DNA of 64,000 nucleotides from contig CM060183.1 of assembly GCA_030549335.1 (NCBI GenBank), forward strand, positions 31,876,768 to 31,940,767. The letters run 5' to 3'. The position numbers and the translations under genes are program-made. Source of the DNA: Pontederia crassipes (taxonomy: Eukaryota > Streptophyta > Magnoliopsida > Commelinales > Pontederiaceae). The notes under the pieces are model-generated. The model ran no database searches. It was not told where the DNA came from and saw nothing but the letters and a program-made list of their open reading frames with translations. Of this stretch, positions 12,757-27,500 are shown in pieces; position 1 is the first letter of the stretch, and every line of letters starts with the position of its first letter.

Positions 12757-13254
12757 GTCACGTGTAGAGTGTTCATGGGTCTGATTTGACCCGGTCTGTC
12801 AATAAATTCAACTTGACCTGACCAAATCACATCAAATTTGATCACAATCCTTAGGGGCAGAAAATTCGACCCAACCTGATCCAGCTCAAAGTGAATTGGG
12901 TCGGGTGGAGTGGTTGGATCATCCAACCATCTTTTTTTCTTTTTTTTCTTTTTTCACTTTTCTATATTATTTAATGTAAAAAATATTATTTAATATTTCT
13001 TTTAAGAAACAAAATAAAATTTTATGATTTATTTTGATTTTTAAAAATTTTTAAATAAATTATAGTACTAAAACTAATTAAAAAGTAAAAAATAAATAAA
13101 AGTTCGAGTCATTGGATCAGATTGATTAAAATTTGACTCGAATGGGAAATCCCAACCCGATGGGTTCAGATCGGATCGATTTTCATCCCGACCATCAACC
13201 TGATCCGACCTGAACTAAGTCGGATCTGACCTGATAAACACCCCTAGTCACGTG
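12757..13254. mobile_element. hAT-like MITE with 8-bp target duplication
   Basis: The element spans 12765-13246 (482 bp). It begins TAGAGTGTTCATGGGTC and ends GACCTGATAAACACCCCTA, which are imperfect terminal inverted repeats. The flanks are an exact 8-bp direct repeat GTCACGTG at 12757-12764 and 13247-13254. An 8-bp duplication with TAGGGGTG-type ends is the hAT signature. There is no transposase; the interior is AT-rich. Related elements lie at 33896-34441, 42087-42527 and 44946-45436. Confidence 0.88.
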
Positions 13255-13689
13255 ACGCCGATTTTCATCCTTGAATTCCATCTTTTAGTAGAATTGAAGC
13301 ACTGTACCATTACTTTTTTTTCAATTTTTGTGACGTGAGAAATGCCTTTTTTAAATTAGTTTATTTAAAATAATTCTTTTTTTCTTATTTCCTCTTATAT
13401 TTCTTCCATAAAATAATTATTTATTAAATATAATAAATTTATTAAAATTAATTAATTTAAAATTATATATTACATATTATTTCATAAAAACATTTAATAT
13501 TTTGTTAGATATAATTTATTATATTTAAATAATATATTTTTTAAAAATAAATTATATGATTATTTTTATTAACTAACAATATATGTTTTCATTCAATCAC
13601 CTAATAAATTAATTTATCATATTGGTACAAATTTATTTATTCAAATAAAAAAAGTAAACATAAAGGTCCTTGAGAAAATTAGAGTGAAC

Positions 13690-13772
<83 letters not shown>
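13690..13772. repeat. (ATT)n microsatellite
   Basis: About 27 uninterrupted ATT units in AT-rich intergenic DNA. No equivalent is present downstream of gene C. Confidence 0.97.
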
Positions 13773-15581
13773 GTCTCACTTTCATGAATTTTTTATCTTT
13801 TAATAATTTAATGTTATGTTATGAATCTAGTACTATATTATCTTACATCAAAATTAATTTTTATTATTGCACGTATACTAAGAATTATATTGCATATTAA
13901 TAAATATTATAATCCATTAAGATCAAATAGTATATATTATTATTTTAGTATTTTTTAAGAATATATTTCATATTGTCTTTCAGATGATATAAAAAATATC
14001 TATTAGACTTGAAAATATGAATAAAGTATTAATGGTCCATATTTAATTAACTTATATGTAAACATAATATTTATGAATAAATATACTACTTTTATTATTT
14101 TATATTAAAAATATTTTTTTATTCATGGGGTATGACGATCTCGATCCGATCCTACGATTCTCGATTCTCGAAGCCCCTTACCATATATCAAAATCCTCTA
14201 ATACACTATATAAAAAACAATATCAACTTTTGATCCATTTTTTCCCAATCTAACAAAGTAGTTTTTCCCGCTACTAATGTGAATAAAGAACCGAGTCAAG
14301 GAGATGACGATATAAATTTGAATTAACACAGAAATTAATTATCTATGAAGCATGAGTCCAATATTTGGATGGTGACTAACGCTTGGCCTGATAGGCTGAT
14401 AGCAGTTTCCAACTACAAGAACCAAGTAACCGTAGATGCATGGATGCACAATTTGGGTGGCGATCAATTATTTACCCAATTCTTTTTTCATCATAATGAT
14501 TTCATTATTTTTCCTAAATTGCCATCGTAATGAAAATTCATGCCGGCATTCAAGATCCCACGAGCACCGTGGCGTGTCGTGTTTTCGTGACACAATCCAC
14601 ACGAGTAATTTGATATTATATAATTTTATGAATTTTAATTTATAAAAGTATAAAATTGTAATATAATGTGTGTGTATATTAAAATCGAATCGAATATGTA
14701 GTTTTAATCTTATAGTAGACTAGATTGAAAGGAGAATTAAGACAATTGAAACCATTTATGCATATTTTGTTTTATGAAAATGTAAAAAAGCATCAACTTT
14801 CGTGACAATTTATTAAGAAAGTCTAGAACAATTAACATATAATTAGTCATTATTTGAATAAGAGCAAAAAAAAAACAATATTTCTTCTGACCTTTCAATC
14901 AATTTTTTTTTCCATAGCCCAGCCGTCGATATTCGACTGTGCAACCCGCTAAACCTCGCTAACTCTACGAGCGACTAATTTCAACAAAGGATATTTGAAT
15001 GGCTCAGATAGATAAATAAGCCATCCATCGTTCTTGAGATCTCATCATTGCAGGGCTCAATCCGTTAGACATTTATTTACAAGAAAACTGATGTCGGATG
15101 TTTGTGTTAAATTCATGCCTTTGCTTTTCTTTGTCACTAACTTTTCTTTCCATGGCATTCATTAATTATTTAAACCTCCAACCATAGCATGACATACTTG
15201 CATGAAGAAAATAGAACGGCATATTCGGAATGTAAAATTCATAAAATATTTCATATGCTATATAGCAAAATTCATATATGAACCAATGGAAAAGCTGGAG
15301 ATGCTAAGAAATAGAGTTGGACACGCTGAATTAACCAACAATATTGTTCATACACACTTGTAATAAGCACTCCATACACTGAATAGTCCTTTTATACATA
15401 GAGAAAACCTTTGCACACACCATTATTTTTAGAGCAAATGCAGAAATCTTGTTCAACAAACACGGCCTTTCTCCAAGTAAAGAAAATGAAGGCTATGGCC
15501 TCCAAGTAAAGATGATGAAGGATCACACACCATATAGCTGAGACCAATGATCCATGGACTGACCTTTGACTCTTACTTCAT
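13773..15581. other. Intergenic DNA downstream of gene A
   Basis: No gene is supported. The part from about 14620 to 15580 is related to 45880-46890 plus 49106-49291 and is the shared 3' flank of genes A and C. Here it is uninterrupted, whereas in copy C a Copia-like element sits inside it. Confidence 0.6.
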
Positions 15582-18480
15582 CTATCTCGCAGTAGGGGTC
15601 ACGTAAACAACACTGTTATAGTTCTCGCTCTTTCCACTGGTGGTAGTATCAAGTGCCAAGTCCAGGGTTTCCTTGAGCTGCACCAACACTTCAGACATGG
15701 ACGGTCTTTGGCTACCTCTGGGCGCCGTGCACTTCAGAGAGAGATCAACAATCTTCCACGCAGAGTTCCTATCGTACTCGCCATGCAGCCTCTTGTCGAC
15801 GATGTCATCTATGTACCCCCTTTTGATGCTTTGAGCCACTCGTTCAGCTATGTGAACGATCTTTGGGCCTGGTATGATGGGAGGTTGACCTGTTATCAGC
15901 TCCATGAGAACCACACCACAGCTGTAGACGTCGCTCTTCTCTTTAAGAGCCATGCTGTTTTGGTACCTAATTGATAAACCATATGCATAGAAGAAAGGGA
16001 TTAACATCTTCAATAGACGTCACTTCAGAAAATTAAATGTTATGAATATTAACACTGCAAACCCTTTTGTTTATATGTTCATATGGAAAAAAGGCCCGTC
16101 ATGTTGTAGTAAGGTATTGTCAATTCATGATATGAGGGTATTGATCATGCAAAATCTACTTAGGGGCTCATATAGTGTCAGGAATTTGTTGGAAATGTTT
16201 CGCAATCGCAACGTCCTTCGGAAATTTGCTCGTGGTAGACTCCTCGGTTTGCTTCTCTCCAATGTCCGGTTAGCTCCCACTCATATCCAACAATCGTTGA
16301 ATTTCAATTTTGCCTATCAAATAACTTGGGACAAAGGTGATTTGACTACACCCAACCCTGAAAGGACCTGACTATCTATCTTCTAATAATAAGCACGCAA
16401 TTCAGTCCCTATTTACTTTTCAATTCTACACAAATTATTGTGGAACATGGAGAGTAAGGAGTATGATATTATCCATTGTTAATCGTATATCCGGTGAACA
16501 ATGTGAAGAGAAATTTGAGTTGCATTGGACACATAAAAAAACGTTATTTTTAGGATAGATTGCAATCCTCAAGGCCTCTAAGATTTTTGTACAGGACAAC
16601 GCTGATAGAGAATGATTAAGTTTTTTTTGCTTAGTAATCCCATATTTTGATTGTCTCATTTTTTTATCTTAAAGCAGTTACAATTTCTATGATATTCTGC
16701 ATTAAAACAGCATTTAGATTGAATTATAGACTGCATCTATTGAATGCAGCATATAATATTGTAATGAAAATTCTCAATTAATGTCCGACATTGACACAAA
16801 AGGGGAAAAAAAGAAGAAGGCAAAGGGAGAAGAAACATACTCGGGATCAAGATATCCAGGGGTGCCTACTACTCCTTGAGTGGAAACATGACTTTGATGA
16901 CGGTCATTATGAAAAGCCTTGGACAGCCCAAAGTCTGCTAACTTGGCCTCCATATCTTTACTCAAAAGTATGTTGGTAGTCTTGACGTCCCTGTGGATTA
17001 TCGGTGGGTTGCATCCTTTGTGCAGATACTCCAGTCCTTCATTCATTATTATGATTATATTATAATAACGTGAGATCTGCATGTGGTGATAAAATAAGCT
17101 GAAAATTAAGAAGCATTTCGTTTGTAAAACCTTGAGCAGATTCAACTGCAATTCGAAGCCGCTCCACCCAGTTCAGTGTTCTCTTTCGGACGCTTTCTGC
17201 GTTGATAGAAGTTAATGGAATGATTGAACGGAAGAGTACAACTTTAATTTTTAGCACTTTTACTTCTTTTCTTGTAAAACTAAGCAACATATATGAGCCA
17301 ATTAGTTTCAACATAAATATATGCTAGTACATAGACATATTATTCATGTAGCTAGTAGTTAGCTTAGACATGATTTCTTAATTAACAAAAATCTTAAACA
17401 ATTGTTCTGGGTGATAGGGAATTAGTACTTGTAAAAAAAATGTGATAACTGAGTCTGAGTGCGAACCTATGAGGTGTTCGCGAAGGCTTCCCTGGGCCAT
17501 ATATTCGTAAACAAGGCCCAAGTAGTTTCCATCCATGCAGAAGCCGACAAGAGAAACAAGATTCCTATGATGTATCCTTGCCAAATTCTGAGCCTACAAA
17601 GCAAAATGACAAGAAAACAAAGTAAACAAAGTTCTCTTTTTATTCCAAATGAATGTTCAATTTCTAGAAATAACATCAAAGTCCAACAGCAAGAGGTATT
17701 CAAATTCCTCCGGCTCGCTCTTGAATTATTTCATGCTCCAACTGGTTCAAAGCCGACAGATGAATGTTTTTTTCTCAAGCAAGGAAGAAATTAAGAGTGT
17801 TCTTACAATGTCACATTTTCAGTTCAATAAAGGGATTGCTAATTGTGAATATTCGTTTGCGACACTTCCAGAATACGATTATGTGAACTGTAATTGTTAA
17901 CCAACTGGTTAATTAGTTTGTAGAATATTCGAACCTTAGAACTAAGATCGACGAGTTTGTCCAGTTTCTTTTTCGTTTTTTGTTTACATTTTCATTTTAT
18001 CGTTTACAATGTTTTTTGTCTTTATCTGAAACTTACGATCATATCCACTTTTACAGTTCATCAAATTAAGGACAACTTATTTTTCAATTTTCATGTAGGA
18101 GTGTAATTATGAAAAATTCTTAACTGTAAAGAGCAACTCTTTCTGTAATTATGAAAAATTACCTCAGCTAAAAATTCTTTGGTTCCTTGTGTAGATGTGT
18201 GAGAAAGCATCTTAACCGCGACTTGCTCTCCGTCAAGTAAAGTGCCAAAGTAGACAACCCCAAATCCTCCTCTTCCAATGACGCTCTCAAAATTTCTAGT
18301 CACATAAGACAACTCCCTGTATGTGAACTGCTTCATCTCAGCTTTAATTTGGTGGTCGACGTGATCCCGTTTCTGCTCACCACTATCTCCACTATGTGAT
18401 GGCACAGGATATGTAGGTGGCACAAATGAGGGTCGGCCCGAAGCTGTTTGACGAACAAGAAATTTAGATTTGCGCGCGCG

Positions 18481-18535
<55 letters not shown>

Positions 18536-21500
18536 TTGGATATTTTGTAAATCTAATCTCAAAAAGAATTTATATGTACAACAAATAATCTACGTTTCAC
18601 ATGAACACAAATATTTTTTTTGAGTTAATGTTATGAAATATTTTCATGCTGCATGGTTTTGTCCTATATGAATAAGAAAAATATAAATATTTTTCGCACA
18701 TACCTCGGACTTTTCTAATCCTCCAAACAATAAATACAACCACCGATAAAAGTAAAAATGCCGGCAACACGGAGACAACCGCAATAATGGATTTACTGAT
18801 CTTTCTCTTTGATGAACTCCTTCCACATGCAGTGTTATCGTATCTAAAACATATTCAAGAATATTATTATCAACATATGTACTACCCTTGATTTGGTTTT
18901 GAAAGTAAAGGGATTGATGAGATTTATCTATTGCCGTTTTAAAAAAGGATGGGACAAAGGTAGAATAATTACCTTACAATCACATGTCCATCGCTCGATC
19001 TTTGACTAAGAGAAGCAGGAATGAGCCCTGTTAGGTAGTTGCATGACAATATTCTGTGGGAAGAAAGTGAGTCAAAATTTAACCTAGATATTGTGGATTG
19101 TCTTCTTCTGTATAATTAACTCACAGGACTTTGAGAAGCTGCATGTTTCCCAGTGCATCAGGTATTGCACCTGTTAAATTGTTGTTTGACAGATCCCTGC
19201 GGAAGCAATAAATTACTACATACTTTCGGTAACTGGAAAAGAAAAAAAATACATACTTTAATGTAATCAAATAACTTAACTGCATTACTGAATATAACAA
19301 GGAAAATCGTATTTTACAAAGGATTATTTAACGGCAGAAACAATTATGTACGATTGAAAAAACAAGCAATATAAATGTGGACCCTGGGTGCTTACAGGTA
19401 CGTGAGATTTGTGAGCTCGGCAAATGAAGACGATATGACGCCAACTAATCCACTTGAGGACAGATTTCTGCAATTATGTGTATTACATTTGATTATTTTG
19501 GTAGTAGTTAAAAGCAGTCGATAATTAACAAATCGTGGTGCAGGATGCTCACAAACTTGTGATTCTCGATCTATTGCTACCATATGTACATTGCAGTCCC
19601 TCCCAAATGTATTGACTTGGAGAACATGGATCCCCCATCCAATTCTTCTTCACAAGATATTGCTTCTTGATGGCGTTTATGGCATATACTGATCACCCAA
19701 AACATTTCAATAACCCCCAAAAAACAAAGTTGATCAACAAACAATTAATTAAGATACATTTGGCCGTATGCAATTGGTTGAAAACTCAAATTAAGAGGAC
19801 AAATTTAAAATATTTGTGAAATTATCAAATTTTAAATTTGTTCTTTTGATTCATCATTAATACTGCTCATTTATGTTGTATTGAAAGAATTTAGCAATTG
19901 ATATCGGCCAATACATAGATTCAATGCCAATTGTTGGTAAAATAAAAATGAAAAGTGAAAGAATAAAAAAATGCTTAACGAAAAAGACACATAAATTTAC
20001 GAGTATCATTCGACCACACCCACAAACGTCTCATAAAATTTACTATTTTTAGAAATCAAATTCGACACTCATGTATATCGATCATTTTCTTCCTCCATAT
20101 ATGATGGTAACTGCTTCTAGATATTAGATTTGATCTTTTAGTATTTATTATTATATAATCATAACTCCATATCTATATAATAGTTAATTATGACATTTTC
20201 TTAATTTCTCCATTATGTTAAAAAATTATAATCTCTTAGAATTTTTCCTATGATAATTACTAACTATTCAAACCACAAGTTAGGCTCCACGTTATTAGCC
20301 AACATGGTGCAATTTGTTATATGGACATTTCTAATAATAAGTCACAATAAAAAATTTAAGCTTCGATGAACAAAATAGACTTCAATTAGTTCGCACAAAT
20401 AGCCGCAAACTTTATGAGGATATTGTAAGCACAAACAGAAGGTCTATTATCCAACAGTTGCAACCTGCAGCTTGCCAACAGATGGTTGGTTAAGTTAATT
20501 AGAGTGTTTATTAAACCTCGCGAGATGTGAAAAATTAAACTTTTTATTTAGGATGAACAAAAATTAAACTTCGGAACTGCCCAATAACTCACTTCCGTCG
20601 GGATGTGAAAAATCTCAGACCCATTTTTATTTAGGAAATTACAAGCTTTTGTGTTCGCAGTTCCACTAACTATATATTGCCATGTTGCTAGTAATAAATA
20701 ACTTGATCAATAAAGTAAAGTCCTCTCCTACGGTAAACAAAAAAATAAAAATAAATAAAGGAATAATACCTCTTGGGTTATGAGACGAATCAGCTTTTTT
20801 TTTTCTTTCTTCAAATGAATGAAGCAAGCAATCGAATGAAAGTAATGCGAAGACATTGAACAATAACGTGCTTACCGTCATTTAGATGGGTCGGTACCCC
20901 CCTCACGGGTATAACACTGTAGGCCTCATATGCACTGATGATGGGCGGAAGAGTTGAGTTACTCGTGGCATTGAGCGAATACTTGTATCGAGTGGCGCCT
21001 CCGAAAGGGGCTGTGGTGAATATTTCATTCGAAAGCAGGTACTGCGGGGTACAGTTGGGAGAGTACATCCGGTCATTTTTGTAGATGTCAAAACTCCTCG
21101 TCGAGTTCCCGGTCAGGAGTTCCAATTCGGCGAAGTAGAGCATCTCATAAAGTTGGTCATCAATGGAGATGGGATCAAATTGGAAGGTCAAGACGGTGGC
21201 GTTGGTCGGCGTGATGGCTGTCTGGAGAACGGCGGACGGTGCTTCAATATAGTAGTCATGGTTGTCGACACTTGAATTGCTGGATATGGTCATTACATTC
21301 GTGGTGATTGCACTCTCCGGAGGGGCAAACCAAAAGCGATCGAATAGGTCGTCCGGGTACCTGTTCATGTAACACACGTTACTTAGTTGAGTACCTATCT
21401 ACGGATTATGTCCTGTCCTCTGCATGGATAAGGTTCATCCAGTCCAACAGGCACAAGTTTCGCCAGTAAGAAAACATGTACAAAGTGGGGAAGGAGGCCA

Positions 21501-24500
21501 GAAATTATCACGAGATAAATATTATTTTATGGTGAGATATAATTGAACAAGTGACTTCAAATGTAGTATATAATTGAACAATAAGAAAGATAATATCAAA
21601 TGTAGTGAGATAAGTATTATTTTACATAGCAATGGTCAAACTATTTGATTTTTTTCAAAATATATTGAAACTCAACGTATTAAAATATTGAAATCTCAAA
21701 AAATAAATTCAATCTCGTCATTTTTTGCACTCATTTCGCTTCATTATGTAACATGACGTGATTTTGTTTTCTCATAATATATTTTTTAAATTAATTAGAT
21801 AACATGAAGAATTATTTGTTAAAAAGCGTATACCCATAGGTGGTACATGAAAAGAAAGATTAGAATGAAAAAGAATAATATTTAGAGTTCATAACTAAGT
21901 ATTATTACATCGAATCTTTTTAACAAATTATAATTAAATGCGTAGAAATATTAACATAAGTAATAAAAAATATAAATTGGTCACATGGTAAAACAAAAAT
22001 ATCAAATTTAGGGACATTGGTGCCATGAGTTGCATTATTACATTTAAATTTATGGTATTAATAAAAATTACTATATAAACTTCACTATATAAAAGATATG
22101 ATGATGACAAAATAAAATAAAAATATTGAAATTGGGTGATGTTGACTCAAACTTTTTCTGTAGAAAAAGAAACACGAATATGATAAATGCTGTAGGGAAA
22201 AAACATGAACATGATAAAACACCATAAAAAAAATGGGAGATAAAGGTGTCTGCAGTAGGGCAGTAGGGATCGAGATTTGGTACAAATTATTAATTAACAA
22301 AAATATTTTCCATTCTTCTTCAACAAATTTGGTACAAAGAAAATATCGAATATTGAAATGGGAGGAGGATGGCTTATTCGGTTAAGCCATTTAAGTTATT
22401 GTAACTATATCACATCCACCTAATTCAAACATAATTTATCTTTTTTTTTTCTCTCGTCCAATATCAAATGTAAATTGGTAAAGCATGTCATAAAATATCG
22501 CTGAAAACAGCCATTTATATTTACTTATCGCACGAAAAAAAGGAAACCCACTTTTACCTCATAAATGGTTCGCCCCCAAAGTTGTACCGAACGAGGGTAT
22601 TAAGATCTGAATGAGAAGAAACATTGTACATAAAATTCTTTAGAGGTCTCAACTCTAAGACAGATATAAAAGGGTCTCCATTCCCGGTATTGATCAAGCA
22701 GATGGACGTGAAATTAGCAGCTGCAAGCGTCAACGCCTCCCAATAGGGCGAATCTGATGGACTAGTAATAGTGACCGTAGTCCAGAGATTGACTCCTAAA
22801 TGCACCTCAAATTGCAAGGGTTTGACGGAGTTGGCTCTGTTCTTGCCATCATAGTTCCCATACATGAACATCACCCTCACCAGATACCTTTGATATTGCA
22901 CCACCGGCAGCGTATAACAATTCCGCTCTCCGTTCGGAAAGCTTCTTACGTTTAGAAATTGTTGAATAGTTGTATAACCCTCGTAATTTGAGTCGATTTT
23001 ACTAATTGATCCTGTTTCGATATATTGGTCGTCTGAGACGTATGTTATATTTGTCACTTCATCGACATAGCTGGAGTTGTTCCCGATGCCGCAATCGATA
23101 CTTATGAAACCGTCTGCAAGAAAAAAATCGGTTATGAACCAGTCAGTTTTATGTAATTTCTTTTATTCACTTCAAATATTACAAAGATCTATTTTGTCAA
23201 AAATAAAACAGAAAAGAAAGTAGAAATCTAAAACATAAAATTCACAAACATCGTTTTTCTTATGATCGAAAATCCAGATCCTGATCCTGCTTGAGATGAA
23301 AATCAAGAAGTTTTTTACCGGAAATAAAAAAAATTGTAGCTACGTACTTTATTTTGAGCGAATGAAGTAGCAAATAAGAAAAGTCCTAGTAAAAATATTT
23401 TCTCGGTTCAACAAAAAGTAGCATAGAGATGGAGGAAACATTTACATATTTATTTATTTATTAATTATTTTTATTGCTATAGCCTAAAAACTAAATAGAT
23501 TATAATTTGTATTAATTTTTTTATTATTTTTATTACAAATTATAGATTTATAACAATATTATAAATAGTTAAAAAATGAGTGCAACTTTGACGATACGGC
23601 CGACCCGACTGTGCCAATTTGTGTCAAGTTGGTCCAAATGCCATCGGGCGCGACAAAATACTTAGCTGCCATACGACCTGGCATGGTCAAATATAATTTG
23701 ACCGGTCTAAAAATCATCTCACATATTTGAAAAGCAATGGGTGATCGACCGGTTCAATTGAATCAAATTTTTATTAAGATAATATTATTTATATTATCTT
23801 ATGAAAATATATTATAAATTATAACATGAAAGGTGATAAATAATAAATAAAAATCATATTAGTCATCAGTTTAAATCAATCAAATAGTAATATTTTTTAT
23901 ATTTTAAAATATGTATTATTTATAATTTAATTTTATTCTTTAATAATTTCATAAATAACCTTATTTTTTTATTTAAATCTTTCTTTATTACTATCTTCCC
24001 ACATTTTATTATAATTTCAAATTTTTCTTCATATTATATATTTCATTTTTCATGTTCATCCTATAGAATTTATTACATTACTTATGTTTTAATTTTTAAT
24101 ATAAATTATTTAAGTTTTATCATCTTATTTAAGTTCATGATAATTTTTCTTTTTATTTAAATTTGACTTTATTATTATCTTCTTACATTTTATTTTCAAA
24201 TTCAAATTTAATTTCTTTATTACTAGTATCCTTTTTACATTCATTCCTAATCCCTTATTTTTCTCCTCCTCCTATTCTTCCACCATTAATACTATAATAT
24301 ACTATTCCTTATTTTTCTCCTCTATCTAATCTTCTGCCATTAATAATATAATATACTTTCCTTTTTTTTCCTATTAATTCAGATTTTTTTTACCTTTTTG
24401 AAATAAATAGCTGACCCGGTTCAATCCATTTTTTTACAATTTGAATTTTACTGCCAAAAGGACCGGATCGATGGCCGATTTCAGTTGAACCAATCGGACT

Positions 24501-27500
24501 GATGGCTGATTCACGATTGAACCGATCGGAGTCGGCCGATCCAATTTTAAAAACACTACTTGAAAGTTCATCTTTCCTACACGCCTTGTGAGGAGTAGAT
24601 ATGATAGTCAATATATATAATATTTCACAACAAGATAAACAATGGTAAGTGAGTAAAAAAGTGACAGTTTTATGCAAAAATTGACCTATGTGAGGAGGAG
24701 ATATGATAGCCAATAAGATGTTTCACAACGAACAATGGTAATTGAGAAAAAAAAAGTTGAGAAAAAACTAATAGTTTTATGCAAAAATTCACCTATACTA
24801 CGGGTAAAGTGGAATTACCATTTTATATTAAAACCTTTTTCCTTACAAAACCAAGGACAAAAACAGAAACAAGTAAACTAAATAGGAGTGTTTCAATATT
24901 ACCTACAAAATGGTTTCATTAATAAATTATTCCTCTTCTATAATTCAATATTGATTCGAAGATCATTTTTGAACTTTTTACGAACATCTTAGTTTGAAAG
25001 ACGAGCAAAACTCCTTAATCGGTCATATTCAAAACTCTCAGAATTTTCGATGATTTTTATGCACTCATCAAAAATCATTTTCAACGAACATTTTTTTTTC
25101 AATAATGTTTTATTTGTTTTCTTCATTTTTTTTCATTTCTTCTCCCTTCAATACTTCATTTTTTTTCTAAATTTCAAATTCTTCTCCATAATAATTTTAT
25201 TTTATAAAGACAGATAGGTTTCTCTCTCTTCATGGAGATTCACTTTATAAAGTTTAACCAATGTTGTAAGATCAATTCAACTGTCGACTCAGATTGTCCA
25301 ACAGATCGAATTGAATAGTTGTCGGACCAGATAATTTAATTACTAAAAAGATAAATAAGTTAAAGAGATTATTGTAATAATGTTAATATGTAATATTTTA
25401 TTTAGCAAAAATATAAAATATAATACAATAAAGTAATAAAATAATTCATACTAAATAATATAATAAAGGAAACATAAATTAAATCATCAATCAAATACTT
25501 TCTAAATAAGAAAATATTGTGAGGTAGTTATAAATAAATAAATAAAAATATTAATGAATTTTTATATATATGATCAAGGAAGAGGTTGATACATCAATTT
25601 CAAGTAAAGATATATATAAGTAATATATCTAAAAGGTTTTAATAATTTGTTTTATGTTTAATTTTATATTTATATTTTATGAATTGACTAGGTCGGTCAA
25701 ATTCGTTAGGTTGACCGATTGAACCTAAATTTTGACATGAGTCAACTCCATGATAGGATTTTGAACGTTCTGCGAATCATTTTAATACTCAGAAACTAGT
25801 CCAACCAGCCGGGTCGGCCAAATTTTAGAAGACAAAGTTTAACAAGGAAAAGATGATTAGGAGTAGGACAAAAAGTGATGTAATAGAGGTTTAGAGCGTT
25901 ATGTGGATATATCACTCAGACAGCAAATATATCATTGTAGCGCCGGTAGTGAAGAGTTTAATATCAGTTTAGTTGTATAAATCGTAGAGGCCACTAGAAG
26001 CAGCTGTGATGACTGGTAGTTAGGCGTATAAATAGAATTGGGATCTAATGTGGGATGTTTTTGCATCAATTGGTAATAAAATCGTCTTAGTCTTTTCCCT
26101 CATTTTCTACTCCGTTCTTCTCTAGTTCTTCATGTAAATCGGAGGCAGCTTCGTGCAGATCTTGGACTGGGGAAACTTCGACAGTGAAGTCACGAGATAG
26201 AGAGATGGTGCGATTATTAAATAAAGATGGATAGATGATTGAAGGTTTACACGATGGCGAACAATTGTTATCTTTTTCGGCGAGAAAGAAACATTTGATA
26301 TTGAAAGACCGCGAGGACATGGACATGAAAATAATAAAGTGATTAGTTTATGATGACGGGTTGGAGCTTAATGAGGAAAAGATGAGTAGGGACAAAAAGT
26401 AAAGTCAAAAGTCAAGAGATAGAATTATTATCAAATAAAGAGAGATAGGTGACTGAAGTTTACAGAATAAGAAACAATGGATATCGAAACTGACAGACTC
26501 GGTCACCAAAATAATAGATATTTGTATTGTACATCAAAACATAAGGAATGAAAGCGAGGAAGTGCTTGCATTGGTTGTGGAAAGAAACGCATGCAATCCG
26601 ACACAACAACACATGAGATCGACTTCTTGGTCGACTGCCCATACACAATCGGCACAATCAAAATACAAATTACATTAAAAAGATATGATGAGTCATTCAT
26701 GTAGCAATTTTTTTATTTAATAATACTTTGAATCTAACTTTTTGTATATGAAAATTCAATGTCACAAATGCTAGATCTTCATAGCACGACTAGATCGTTT
26801 TTTTTTTGTCGCCACAATTAGTTGTGATATGATTAGTAACAGTACTATTCTAACATACAATAAAGTATTCATGAAATTTTTTAACTAATAATAGTTAAAA
26901 AAATCTTTGATTTAAGTAGCTTATAAAAATATTTATGTTGTTCCAATCCTATCATTTTAACATTTTAAAAGAAAGTCTATTTTTTTGTAAAAGTATTCGT
27001 CGCCACAATTAGTTGTGATATGATTAGTAACAATATTATTCTAACACACAATAAAGTATTTATGAAAATTTTTAACTAATAATAGTTAAAAAAATCTTTG
27101 ATTTATAGTAGCTTATAAAAATATTTCTGTTGTTCCAATCCTACTCACTTTAACATTTTAAAGAAAAGTCTATTTTTAATTTGGAGAGGTGCAGCACAGA
27201 ATGTATTAAGTGTTCTTTTCATCCAAAGGACATATTTCTTTATAAAAGAGTTTCAGTTCATCTCTTTCAATTGGGCATAAATAATGATGAAAGGGCACAC
27301 TTATTTCTTTTTCCCATCCAAAGATCGTACCTTAAGATGAAAGGGAGCACTTAGCTTTTTTAATTAAACAATACACCTTATGATGAAAAAAATACATTAT
27401 TTTTTTATGCAAAACATACACCTTATGACCAAATGCACCATTTATAATGTGAATATTTTATACCGGTTATAAAAGAAAGCTTATGGGTTTGATATAAGAA

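Noticed and set aside
13690-13772. CRISPR-like or regulatory array
   Set aside because: A plain ATT microsatellite with no spacers.
14345-14645. Small overlapping plus-strand frames
   Set aside because: Short, without recognisable domain, and not kept in the matching flank of gene C.
15582-23113. Gene A as a gene starting at exon 2 without signal peptide
   Set aside because: Exon 2 begins with a splice acceptor in phase 1, and a matching phase-1 signal-peptide exon with TATA box exists at 29958-30030.
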